This document shows positions 16,148 through 24,330 of a stretch of 37,849 bases of DNA, in pieces. The notes under the pieces were generated by a model. It did no database searches and had not been told where the DNA came from. It was given only the letters and a program-made list of their open reading frames with translations. The stretch is from UBA1738 sp045591565 (GTDB taxonomy: Bacteria; Bacillota; Clostridia; UBA1381). The first letter of the stretch is position 1, and the number at the start of each line of letters is the position of its first letter. The stretch is taken from positions 1-37,849 of the forward strand of contig JAZNTB010000035.1 of assembly GCA_045591565.1 (NCBI GenBank), written 5' to 3'. Position numbers and translations under genes: made by a program.

Positions 16148-16636
16148 TTAAAGTTTTTCTATACTCTTTACCTTACCGTTTGAGTTTACATACTTTGTAG
16201 ACATTGCAACACTTCCGCCCACTGAAAGCTCTATGTTATCTCCCACAAAATATCCTTTTGCGGTTTCATTTCCCTCTGCTTTTATTGTAACTCTTGCAAC
16301 ATATCGTTCCGGTACCTCGGCAAGTATTGCCTCTCCGCTTGCTGTTACTTCGTGCGTTTTGTACGGCTCATATTCTACATTTACTATCTCACCTATTATT
16401 GCTCCGCTTTTTGTATCAGTCGCAGTGCCTTTATAATTTAATGCATTTATGCTGTACATTCTTACATTTTCAAATTCCACAACATACGAAAGCTGTGTTT
16501 TTGCACGAACATTGTCCGATGCATTTGTGAAAAATCTGGCGCTTATTCCGATAACTGCCACCAAAACCACCAATACTGCAAATAAATCTACTACACTTAC
16601 TTTCCCAAATAATTTTCCATTTCTATCAAATATCAT
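16148..16636 (-). CDS. DUF4330-like single-pass membrane protein (distal copy)
   Basis: This 162-residue protein has one N-terminal membrane segment (about residues 15-33, VDLFAVLVVLVAVIGISARFF) after a short cytoplasmic start (MIFDRNGKLFGKVSVVD), then an all-beta-looking extracellular part. The N-terminal RNGKLFGKVSVVDLF form fits the DUF4330 family. No catalytic motif is visible. Its ectodomain and its neighbour's share a plan: a glycine-rich start, a central EPYK motif in both (YEPYKTHEV here, EEPYKESEF in the other) and a C-terminal G..V segment, so they look like distant paralogues. The start follows AAGGGAGG. It is the last gene of the polysaccharide operon, so a role in polymer export or attachment is possible but unproven. 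Confidence 0.75.
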   Translation of the reverse strand: MIFDRNGKLFGKVSVVDLFAVLVVLVAVIGISARFFTNASDNVRAKTQLSYVVEFENVRMYSINALNYKGTATDTKSGAIIGEIVNVEYEPYKTHEVTASGEAILAEVPERYVARVTIKAEGNETAKGYFVGDNIELSVGGSVAMSTKYVNSNGKVKSIEKL

Positions 16637-16651
16637 AAATAAGCACCTCCC

Positions 16652-17110
16652 TTACCTTTCCTCAATCTCAATTACATATCCAATAAGCGCATAGCCCTTT
16701 CCGCGGACCGGTGTTTCCTTACCCACACGAATCGGCACAGCACCGTTTGCTATCTTGGTTTCGGATATATCTGCATTACACTTTAAGACAACTTTAATGT
16801 CGCTTCTTCCTTCAATCTCATTAGTTACATAGCTTCCTTTTGACGGCAAAAACTCAGATTCCTTATATGGCTCCTCCGAAACGCTTACCACCGTTGCAAA
16901 AGCCTGTTCGGAAAAGCTTATCGAAACTTCATCCTCCGCTTTTATCAAATCGCCAATACCGCTCTGTACATCACTTGCCAAAACGGTAAAGTAAACTTCG
17001 CTTCCCTTTTGGGTTGCACCTTTTCCTCCGCCCAAAATCAGCGCACCTGCCGCAAGCACTACTATAGCGGCAAGCACTATCAGTGTATCAATAACAGTAA
17101 ATTTCTTCAT
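16652..17110 (-). CDS. DUF4330-like single-pass membrane protein (proximal copy)
   Basis: This 152-residue protein has an N-terminal anchor (MKKFTVIDTLIVLAAIVVLA, residues 1-25) and a secreted domain of about 120 residues without cysteines. The order TVIDTLIVLAA then a GGKGA turn parallels the neighbouring protein, and the shared EPYK motif and a basic PVRGKGYALIGYV C-terminus suggest both belong to one family. The start overlaps the glycosyltransferase stop by 4 bases. The function is not known; context puts it with surface polysaccharide assembly. Confidence 0.7.
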   Translation of the reverse strand: MKKFTVIDTLIVLAAIVVLAAGALILGGGKGATQKGSEVYFTVLASDVQSGIGDLIKAEDEVSISFSEQAFATVVSVSEEPYKESEFLPSKGSYVTNEIEGRSDIKVVLKCNADISETKIANGAVPIRVGKETPVRGKGYALIGYVIEIEER

Positions 17111-18219
17111 TTTTCTATGCCCCCAATCACCTTTAAATAGACATTTTCTGTATTTTTAGTCATAATTTCTGCCGTAAACTCTTCTTTAAATACCCGTTTG
17201 CTGCCCTCACTAAGCTCCTTATAAAGTTCCTCATCCTTTAACAGTTTTCCTATTCCCTCTGCCAGCGCACGAGAGTCTTGTTTAGGTACTAAAATGCCGT
17301 TTACTCCGGTTTTTATAACGCCGGGATTTCCGCCAAAATCGGAAACCACCGCCGGAATTCCAAGACTCATTCCCTCTAAAAGCGACATACTCGTCGCCTC
17401 GGTACCAAAGGATGCATTCGCCTGAATATCAGTTATGCTCATAAGATTATCAACATCGGATATGAACCCTGTAAATATAATTCTGTCCTCATCTCCGAGC
17501 TTTTTGACCTTTCCTCTTAAATGCTCCTCATATGAGCCGGTTCCTGCAATTATGAATTTTGCATTATATCCTTTTTTTATGAGCAAATCTGCCGCCTCAA
17601 TAAAGTAATCATGCCCTTTAATATCCTCAAGGCGCGCTATTATCGAAACAACCTTTTCGTCCGGCAGGACGCCAAACCGCCTGCGGATTTCCTCTTTATC
17701 CTTTATTTCCTCAATAGGATAAACACCATTTAGAATTACATCTATCTTTTTCTCACTGACTCCGGTTTGAGTCAAATTGTCTTTTGCCGCCTCGGCAACA
17801 GCTATAATTCTATCTGCAAAGAAGTTGTTGATTGCACCATTTATGAACTTCCCGAAACCCTTTGATATACGCTTTGACGGCTCGAATACCGAATGTCTTG
17901 TATAAACCACGCGGCAGCCTGCCAATCTTGCAGCAATTCTTGCCGACATACTCGCATGAGTATGCACAATATCAGGCTTTTCTGCTTTAAATATCTTTTT
18001 AAGACTCAGGACTGCTCCGAAATCGAGAGATTTATCTGCAATTCCGTCCACTTCAATTACACGGACTCCCACATCCTCTACAAGCGGTACCAAGAGGCTT
18101 CCTCTCGGAAGTACAACCGAAACATCAAACTTGCTTTTGTCAATTTCCTTGAGCAAAATCAAAAGACATCTTCCTGCACCGCCAAAGTTCATATCACTTG
18201 ATACTTCAATTATCTTCAT
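17107..18219 (-). CDS. Glycosyltransferase family 4 (GT-B fold), distal copy
   Basis: This 370-residue enzyme has the GT4 layout. The N-terminal acceptor domain starts MKIIEVSSDMNFGGAGRCLL with the glycine-rich loop and includes PDIVHTHASMSARIAAR. The C-terminal nucleotide-sugar domain starts near residue 185 (VVSIIARLEDIKGHDYFIEA), with FTGFISDVDNLM and the EATSMSLLEGMSLGIPAV motif carrying the E-x7-E residues that contact the donor. Donor and acceptor are unknown. The start overlaps the ligase gene by 14 bases and the stop overlaps the DUF4330 gene by 4, so it is translationally coupled within the surface polysaccharide operon. Confidence 0.9.
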   Translation of the reverse strand: MKIIEVSSDMNFGGAGRCLLILLKEIDKSKFDVSVVLPRGSLLVPLVEDVGVRVIEVDGIADKSLDFGAVLSLKKIFKAEKPDIVHTHASMSARIAARLAGCRVVYTRHSVFEPSKRISKGFGKFINGAINNFFADRIIAVAEAAKDNLTQTGVSEKKIDVILNGVYPIEEIKDKEEIRRRFGVLPDEKVVSIIARLEDIKGHDYFIEAADLLIKKGYNAKFIIAGTGSYEEHLRGKVKKLGDEDRIIFTGFISDVDNLMSITDIQANASFGTEATSMSLLEGMSLGIPAVVSDFGGNPGVIKTGVNGILVPKQDSRALAEGIGKLLKDEELYKELSEGSKRVFKEEFTAEIMTKNTENVYLKVIGGIEK

Positions 18220-20071
18220 GCTGCTCCTCCTTTACATACTCAAAGCTTGTACCAAGAGCAAGTATCATAAAGAACATCGCCATCATTCTGTAGTTATAGA
18301 AGGTATAGTCAAACATACTTTGTAGTAAAAATCCAATAACACCACTTCCTATTGCAAGTGCAAGCAGTCTTTGTTTGCTGTTTTTTAGACTTTGTGAAAA
18401 TGTCTTTGAAATTTTCTTTATGAACACCAGCATAACTACAACAAAAATACCAAGTGCCGCAATTCCTCCCTCAACCAAAAGTTGCAAAAATGTGTTGTGC
18501 GAATGAGGTGCAACTATACCACTGTAGGAATAAATCGGATAAACACTCCTGAAAGCACCTTCTCCCATACCAATTCCGCCTATCCAGAAATCCTTTAACA
18601 TTTCAAAGGTTCCTCGCCAGATAAACACACGGTATGAAGTGGAAGAATCCTCAAGGTTTCCCACGCTCATCATTCTGTCTATCATCGTTTCCGGAATTAC
18701 AAACGGAAGTGCTAAAATCACAATAGGTAAAAGTGCCCACAGCCGTCCGTTATAGAAGGTCACAAATATTGCCGCTGCAAGTATCAGTCCCAGCCAGCAG
18801 CCGCGCGACTGCGTAAGCACCATACAAATTACGCTTGCTAAAACTGCACCTGCATAAAACCACCCATCCAGCTTTTTCACGCTTGACTTCAGCATAAACG
18901 CTACTGCAACCGGGATTACCAAAAGCAGATATTCGCCGAGTACATTAGGGTTTTCCATAGTCGAATACGCACGCATTGTTGCTTCTTCAAACATTTCTTT
19001 ATCTATCCAGGCATTGGTTGTGTTCCATCCAAACACATACTGACAAATTCCGTAAATACTTACGAGCACGCCCGCTATAACAAAAATTCTTAGAAGTGCA
19101 TATGTCTGTTTTTTTGATGAAACGGTATTTATAATAACAAAGTAAAAGCCTACAAAAATCAGGTACATTCCCCATACCATTATGCTTTTAGCCGGTGCAA
19201 AGGAGAACAGGCTGGCAATAAACATAAATAAAACAAAGAATGCAAGACCCACTCCGACGGAACCGATTTTCCACTTAAACTCTTTATCTCTTACCGCCCG
19301 AATTACAAGGGATGCAAAGGTCAGTACGCAGAGTCCTGCCAAAGCCATGGTAGGAACAAAGGGTGCCGCAGCTACAGCAAAAAACACTCCGCTTACCGGA
19401 TAGGAGAGTATTATACAAAGTCCCACAAAAGCACAAGGCAAGAAAAGTGCAAGCTTTAGCGGCAAAATTCCCATAACCGCACCGCACGCCACACCAAGAA
19501 CAAGCGCTGCCGGTTTTTTTAAATATTCTTCTTTGTAAATATCAAAAGAAACATCGCCAAAACCTATCGCAGACATACCAAAGCGCACCAATGCGCTTCT
19601 TCCGAGAAAATCGGTTATGTTATAGTTTGAAAGTACAAGAGCAATTCCTGCAGCAGCCAAAATTGCAGACATCACGGAAAATCTAAGAAAGCTAATCTCA
19701 CGAAGAACCAGCATACTCAGAATAACACATCCAAAAAACCTTGTATTTAGCGCAAGGACATTATTCATAAAGCATCTTGCAAAGTCAAGCAATATACTAT
19801 TTTCTATAGTATTATCAAGCCACACCCCGATTTTTCTTCCCAAAAATGCGAAAAATGCAAACGGCGTATTAACTACCCTGCCAAGTACACTTCCCTCGGC
19901 ATTTGCCACTTTGGAGTCCTTGCGAAGAAAGGTCATTATAGCACTGTTTTGCCACGCAACAGATGCCTTTTTATATGCTTTATCTATTATATGATAAAGT
20001 CCGCTCTTTTTAAAGACCACACAAATCGTAGCAAACATCGAACCAAGTGCCGATAAAATTCTGCTGTTCAT
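18206..20071 (-). CDS. O-antigen ligase/polymerase-like membrane protein (Wzy_C domain)
   Basis: This 621-residue polytopic protein has a 100-residue hydrophilic/amphipathic N-terminus and about 12 membrane segments. The large extracellular loop before the last helices includes SYRVFIWRGTFEMLKDFWIG and the APHSHNTFLQLLVEGG motif near residue 520, the conserved His region of O-antigen ligase (WaaL) and polymerase (Wzy) proteins. Such proteins transfer lipid-linked glycan to an acceptor or extend the chain. The start ATG abuts the MurJ stop codon directly, with GGAGG about 10 bases upstream. In a Gram-positive it may polymerise or attach the secondary wall polymer. Confidence 0.85.
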   Translation of the reverse strand: MNSRILSALGSMFATICVVFKKSGLYHIIDKAYKKASVAWQNSAIMTFLRKDSKVANAEGSVLGRVVNTPFAFFAFLGRKIGVWLDNTIENSILLDFARCFMNNVLALNTRFFGCVILSMLVLREISFLRFSVMSAILAAAGIALVLSNYNITDFLGRSALVRFGMSAIGFGDVSFDIYKEEYLKKPAALVLGVACGAVMGILPLKLALFLPCAFVGLCIILSYPVSGVFFAVAAAPFVPTMALAGLCVLTFASLVIRAVRDKEFKWKIGSVGVGLAFFVLFMFIASLFSFAPAKSIMVWGMYLIFVGFYFVIINTVSSKKQTYALLRIFVIAGVLVSIYGICQYVFGWNTTNAWIDKEMFEEATMRAYSTMENPNVLGEYLLLVIPVAVAFMLKSSVKKLDGWFYAGAVLASVICMVLTQSRGCWLGLILAAAIFVTFYNGRLWALLPIVILALPFVIPETMIDRMMSVGNLEDSSTSYRVFIWRGTFEMLKDFWIGGIGMGEGAFRSVYPIYSYSGIVAPHSHNTFLQLLVEGGIAALGIFVVVMLVFIKKISKTFSQSLKNSKQRLLALAIGSGVIGFLLQSMFDYTFYNYRMMAMFFMILALGTSFEYVKEEQHEDN

Positions 20072-21610
20072 CTATGCCCTTCCTCCTTTTCTGAAATTAA
20101 TCAATATATCAACCTTAAGTATAAGACAGCTTGCAATATATATAAAAAGTCCAACAAATCCGCTCACTCCGCCCATAATTATTCCGCCAGAAAGTCCAAG
20201 TTCAAGCTTCATTGACAGCATATTATACAGAAGCAGCATTACAACTCCCATAAAAACAGCCGATGCAGAAATTTTTATGATGTTTAAAGTATCCTGCTTT
20301 GAAAGCAAAGTCTTGTAGTGACGCAAAATGCACACATAATTAAGCGCCGCATTTGCCGTCGAGCCACAGGCTGTTGCCAAAGCCAGTCCCGCAATTCCGA
20401 ATCTTCCCGATAGAGTATATGCCACTGCGATATTCACAACCATGGAAATAAGTGCGTTAAACATCGGTGTCTTAGAATTCTGCATAGAGAAAAATGTCTT
20501 GGACAAAATCTCATTATATGCCATACCTATCATTCCAAGAGCATAGCAGGAAAGCGCCGTTCCCGTACGGAGAGTATCTGAAAGAACAAAATCACCATGC
20601 TGATAAAGTATTGCAATCACAGGCTTTGCAAGAACAATAAATACCGCCATTACAGGAAGAATTATAAATGTTACTGCCTTTAATGACCCAATCAGCATTC
20701 CCTTAGCATCATCGGTATTCCCCGATACATTTGCACGCGACATTTTCGGGAATATCAGGTTTGTTATAACATAAGAAAATACGCCTGTTATTACCAGGTA
20801 AAGCCTGTTTGCATACTCAAGCGAGGAAACGCCTTTGTATATTCCTGACGCAAGGCGTGTGTTCACTATCGTATATAGCGGCTGTACCCATGTGCTTATA
20901 AGCATAGGAAGCGCTAAAAGCATCGCTTTTTTAATATTTTCGTCGCGAAAATTAAGGCTCGGTTTGAATTTATATTTAAACCTCTTAAGCGACGGTATTT
21001 GTATTATAACCTGCAATGCCCAAGCCGCAAGCATAGTTACAGACAAGCCGTAAACACCAAACTTTTTCCCGAACAGTACAAAATACACAATGACTGCAAG
21101 GTTTGAAACAAGGCTCATTATCGCCGGTATGTTGAATTCCCCGAAGGACTGCAAAATTCCCACAAAGGAAAATGCAAGGCCGGTAAAAATTATCATAGGG
21201 AACATTATTGCCGAAAGATTTTTTGCAAGCTCGTGAGTTTCAAAAGTAAAATCCGGTGCCATAAATGTTATGAGGTTATCGGAAAACACTATTCCAAAAA
21301 TAGCTATAAGCCCTGAAATCATCAAGACCATTCCAATAAACCTGTTGGCAAATTCAAGTGCCTTCTCCCTCGACTTTTCCTCCCACACAGAGTTAAAGAC
21401 CGGAATAAACGCAGCCGAAATTACCCCCCCTATCACTATATCAAAAAGCGTAGTCGGGAGTCTGGTTGCCGTCATATAGGCATCCGCCTCAATTCCTGTT
21501 CCGAAAAATGCCGCAATGAGCATATCACGCGCAAGCCCCAGTACCTTTGCCATAAAGGTAGCTATCGCCATAAATCCTGCGGTTTTAAGCATTTTTTTTG
21601 AGTCGTCCAT
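20072..21610 (-). CDS. murJ: MurJ/MviN-family lipid-linked precursor flippase
   Basis: This 512-residue protein has about 14 membrane segments. The N-terminus (TAGFMAIATFMAKVLGLARD, then MLIAAFFG) and RLPTTLFDIVIGGVISAAFIP are typical of the MurJ branch of the MOP superfamily, which flips lipid II across the membrane. Because it lies among glycosyltransferases, CsaB and an O-antigen-ligase-like protein, it could instead flip the wall polymer precursor; sequence does not decide. I chose the ATG at 21608-21610, which follows GGAGG by 9 bases and overlaps the csaB stop by one base (TGATG). Confidence 0.87.
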   Translation of the reverse strand: MDDSKKMLKTAGFMAIATFMAKVLGLARDMLIAAFFGTGIEADAYMTATRLPTTLFDIVIGGVISAAFIPVFNSVWEEKSREKALEFANRFIGMVLMISGLIAIFGIVFSDNLITFMAPDFTFETHELAKNLSAIMFPMIIFTGLAFSFVGILQSFGEFNIPAIMSLVSNLAVIVYFVLFGKKFGVYGLSVTMLAAWALQVIIQIPSLKRFKYKFKPSLNFRDENIKKAMLLALPMLISTWVQPLYTIVNTRLASGIYKGVSSLEYANRLYLVITGVFSYVITNLIFPKMSRANVSGNTDDAKGMLIGSLKAVTFIILPVMAVFIVLAKPVIAILYQHGDFVLSDTLRTGTALSCYALGMIGMAYNEILSKTFFSMQNSKTPMFNALISMVVNIAVAYTLSGRFGIAGLALATACGSTANAALNYVCILRHYKTLLSKQDTLNIIKISASAVFMGVVMLLLYNMLSMKLELGLSGGIIMGGVSGFVGLFIYIASCLILKVDILINFRKGGRA

Positions 21611-22704
21611 CAAAATGAGCCTCCGTCAAGCAGTTTTTTCATAAGTTCACGATTTTCCTGTGCCTTTTCCCGCAGCAAGCGCATATTAAATTTGAGATGT
21701 GATCTTATTTTATCATATTCTATACACATCTCGTCAAGCATAGAGCATAGCGACTCGCAAGAAAGCTCGTCCACCTTTAAAAATCTGTCCTCGCCCATAT
21801 ACTCCAAAAATCCGTTAATTTTCGGGTCATACACAATGCCTAAAACCGGTACATTACAGCTTGCGGCATATATCAATGTGTGAAGCCTCATTCCCACACA
21901 CATATTCATTTCCTGCATAAGAGATAAAAGCGCTGACACCTTGTAGTTTGCACCTATAACAACGCCGCGGTTACGCATTTTGTTTTTGATAGATGCCGCC
22001 AGGGCATAGTCCAGCTTTTGCTGCATTGGTACAAATACAGGGAAAAATCCGTAGCGTTCTATTGCATAATCACAGAAGTCTGCCATCGTTTTTTCAAAAT
22101 CTTCAGGATTATTCTTCCACCGTCTTACCGATATACACATAAGCGGCTTATCCGTCGGTATGCCGTAGTTTTCAAGTATCTCCCGTCCCGAGCCATCCGG
22201 TTTTAAGAGAAATGCCGGATCTGCTGTGAGGCGTATTTCAGGGTCGTTCACCCCTATCTGTGTAAGTTCTTTTAATGAATTTTCATCACGCAGTGTGATT
22301 AGTTCAACCTCGTTTAGTATCTTTTTCGTCTTCTCGATATTCTTAAAGGAGGTAAGCGGGCCTATGCCGTTTGCATAAAGCATAACCTTTCTTTTGAAAA
22401 TTTTTGCAAGCTTTATAACGGACAGGTAATACAGCAGCGATTTTGTGCTTGTTGCGTCCTGAATAAGTGTTCCGCCCCCTGAAATGAGCAGGTCACAAGT
22501 CGCTATCTTAGCAGCAACTACCACTACATTATATCTGTTCACGGCATTAACTCCGTATATCTTCTTTGTGTTCTCGGGAGAGTTTGACAGCACCGTTATC
22601 TCAGCATTTTCATCAATCTCTTTAATATCTTCGATTATCGCCATCAAAAGTGCGTCATCCCCGCTGTTATTAAAGCCGTAGTATCCTGAAATAACTATTT
22701 TCAT
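21610..22704 (-). CDS. csaB: Polysaccharide pyruvyl transferase CsaB
   Basis: This 364-residue enzyme is expected to add ketal-linked pyruvate to the secondary cell wall polymer, making the ligand that S-layer homology (SLH) domains bind. The family's start MKIVISGYYGFNNSGDDALL, the SGGGTLIQDATSTKSLLYY motif near residue 75, LYANGIGPL and the C-terminal GMRLHTLIYAASCNVPVLGI all match CsaB. The C-terminal half is GT-B like. The start overlaps the upstream glycosyltransferase stop by 4 bases. The SLH-domain protein at 26211-27317 is a natural client of this modification. Confidence 0.93.
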   Translation of the reverse strand: MKIVISGYYGFNNSGDDALLMAIIEDIKEIDENAEITVLSNSPENTKKIYGVNAVNRYNVVVVAAKIATCDLLISGGGTLIQDATSTKSLLYYLSVIKLAKIFKRKVMLYANGIGPLTSFKNIEKTKKILNEVELITLRDENSLKELTQIGVNDPEIRLTADPAFLLKPDGSGREILENYGIPTDKPLMCISVRRWKNNPEDFEKTMADFCDYAIERYGFFPVFVPMQQKLDYALAASIKNKMRNRGVVIGANYKVSALLSLMQEMNMCVGMRLHTLIYAASCNVPVLGIVYDPKINGFLEYMGEDRFLKVDELSCESLCSMLDEMCIEYDKIRSHLKFNMRLLREKAQENRELMKKLLDGGSF

Positions 22705-23822
22705 ACACTCGCCCCCAATACTTCTCTATATACCTTTTCCGCATCATCAGCCATGCGGGTGATAGAATAATTTTCAAGCACCGTTTTCCTTGAGAATTCG
22801 CCTATTTCCTTTTGTTCATCATCCCAAAGACCAAAAAATGCGCCTATCTCCTGCGTGAGAGTGTCCACCTGTGATTCCTCACAACCGCGGCAGCAGAAGT
22901 TTGTTGCAAGTGAGGCCTCAAGCTTGTCCTCACGGAAAAGTCCTATATACCCTTGCGCTCCCGCAATTACCGAAGGCTTTTCCGATGCCATAGCTTCAAG
23001 AGCAGCTCTTGAAACACCCACAAACAGCTTTGCTAAAGATACAATCTTATTGACATCTGTCCTTGCACCTGTAAGTATTATCGCTTCTCTTCCAAGGCTT
23101 TCGTTGACATTTTTAGCCTCTTTTTTAATTTCCTCAAAGTCATCACCATCGCCCACAATAATGCACTTTAGGTTCTCAACAATATTATCAAGGCGGCTTA
23201 TTGCCTCAATCAGCTGATGTGCAACAATGCTTGCGCTCTTATCCATACGGCATACATGCACTACTGTATTGTCGCCGCTTTCTATTCCAAGCTCTTTTTG
23301 AATTTCAGTTTTATCCGTCTTAGCAGAAAATTTTTCGGTATCTATACCATTTACTGTGAGAGTGATATCCTCTTCGGAAATTTTATAGTTATCTATAAGA
23401 TACTTCTTTATATCCTCGCTGACCGCCAGTGTTTTGCTGCCCCAGTCAGTTATATACTTGAGTCCGTATTTGGTTGAAAAAACGCCGTGTGCGGTTGTCA
23501 CATACGGGAACTTCATCTTCTTTTGCAACTTTCCCAGAATAAAGGAAGAAATTCTTGCGTGCGAATGAACTACATCAATTTCCTCTTCCTTGATAATCCT
23601 TTTAAACTCCGAAAAAGCTTTCATTACATCTCCCGGCTTTTTGCTGTGAAGCGGCAATGTATAGTGCTTAATTCCCGCCTTTTCAAGCTCATCTACATAA
23701 ACGCCGCCTTTAGATGTTATTATGACCTTGTGTCCTCTTCTTTTTAGTTCTTTTGAAAGCTCTGCAACATGTGTTTCGGCTCCGCCTATGTCAAGCTGCA
23801 TCAGCGACATCAGTATATTCAT
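22701..23822 (-). CDS. Glycosyltransferase family 4 (GT-B fold), first gene of the surface polysaccharide operon
   Basis: This 373-residue GT4 enzyme begins MNILMSLMQLDIGGAETHVA, the usual nucleotide-sugar transferase glycine-rich loop, and includes DVVHSHARISSFILGKL and an LTVNGIDTEKF segment. The C-terminal domain has TVVHVCRMDKSASIVAHQLI, CIIVGDGDDFEEIK and the donor-binding region VGVSRAALEAMASEKPSVI. AGGAG before the ATG at 23822 gives the start. It has its own promoter at 23844-23872. Its shared plan with the enzyme at 17107-18219 suggests two successive sugar additions. Confidence 0.9.
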   Translation of the reverse strand: MNILMSLMQLDIGGAETHVAELSKELKRRGHKVIITSKGGVYVDELEKAGIKHYTLPLHSKKPGDVMKAFSEFKRIIKEEEIDVVHSHARISSFILGKLQKKMKFPYVTTAHGVFSTKYGLKYITDWGSKTLAVSEDIKKYLIDNYKISEEDITLTVNGIDTEKFSAKTDKTEIQKELGIESGDNTVVHVCRMDKSASIVAHQLIEAISRLDNIVENLKCIIVGDGDDFEEIKKEAKNVNESLGREAIILTGARTDVNKIVSLAKLFVGVSRAALEAMASEKPSVIAGAQGYIGLFREDKLEASLATNFCCRGCEESQVDTLTQEIGAFFGLWDDEQKEIGEFSRKTVLENYSITRMADDAEKVYREVLGASV

Positions 23823-23843
23823 TCTCTCACACTCCTTATTTCT

Positions 23844-23872
23844 ATTATACTTTATTATGCAAAAAAGAGCAA
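23844..23872 (-). promoter_or_regulatory. Promoter of the surface polysaccharide operon
   Basis: The minus strand reads TTGCTC (23867-23872), 17 bases, then TATAAT (23844-23849). The -35 box is the last six bases of the dtd terminator stem and the T run forms the start of the spacer. Confidence 0.75.
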
Positions 23873-23898
23873 GGAAAATTATTACATTATTCCTTGCT
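23861..23898 (-). terminator. Terminator after dtd, overlapping the next promoter
   Basis: On the minus strand AGCAAGGAA and TTCCTTGCT arms (23890-23898, 23868-23876) are followed by CTTTTTT. The dtd stop codon lies inside the hairpin. Confidence 0.85.
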
Positions 23899-24330
23899 GT
23901 CTATAATCAAAGTAACAGGTCCGTCATTTTCCAAGAGCACCTGCATATCAGCGCCAAAGCTTCCCGTCTGTACATTCGATACCTGCGTTTTCATATATTC
24001 AGTAAAATCGTTATACATTTTTTCAGCAAAGTCTGGCTTTCCTGCTGCTGTAAAGTTAGGGCGTCTGCCTTTTTTGCAATCGCCGTAAAGAGTAAACTGA
24101 CTCACTATTAAAATCTCGCCGCCAATATCTGAAAGAGATAGGTTCATTTTGTCGTTCTCGTCGGTAAAAATACGAAGTCCTGCAATTTTATCAGCAAGCC
24201 ACTTCATATCCTTTTCGTTATCCTCATCACAGACGCCTAAAAGGACTAAAAGTCCCTTTCCTATCTTTCCTATAACCTCACCCTCCACAGTTACCTGTGC
24301 CGAGTTTACTCTTTGTATAACACTTCTCAT
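23887..24330 (-). CDS. dtd: D-aminoacyl-tRNA deacylase
   Basis: This 147-residue homodimeric proofreading enzyme removes D-amino acids (and glycine) from tRNA. Both signature motifs are present: SQFTLYGDCKKGRRPNF (about residues 77-93, with the SQxT core) and NDGPVT near the C-terminus, the GPxT cross-subunit motif. I chose the ATG at 24328-24330 because GGGAGG lies 7 bases upstream and it overlaps the ABC-F stop codon by 4 bases (ATGA). It is the last gene of the long rnf-SLH-ABC-F-dtd run, and its stop codon lies in the terminator stem. Confidence 0.95.
   Translation of the reverse strand: MRSVIQRVNSAQVTVEGEVIGKIGKGLLVLLGVCDEDNEKDMKWLADKIAGLRIFTDENDKMNLSLSDIGGEILIVSQFTLYGDCKKGRRPNFTAAGKPDFAEKMYNDFTEYMKTQVSNVQTGSFGADMQVLLENDGPVTLIIDSKE

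Noticed and set aside
20072..23822. A complete O-antigen style locus of Gram-negative type.
   Set aside because: CsaB, SLH domains and the rest of the window indicate a Gram-positive wall polymer; no LPS genes are present.
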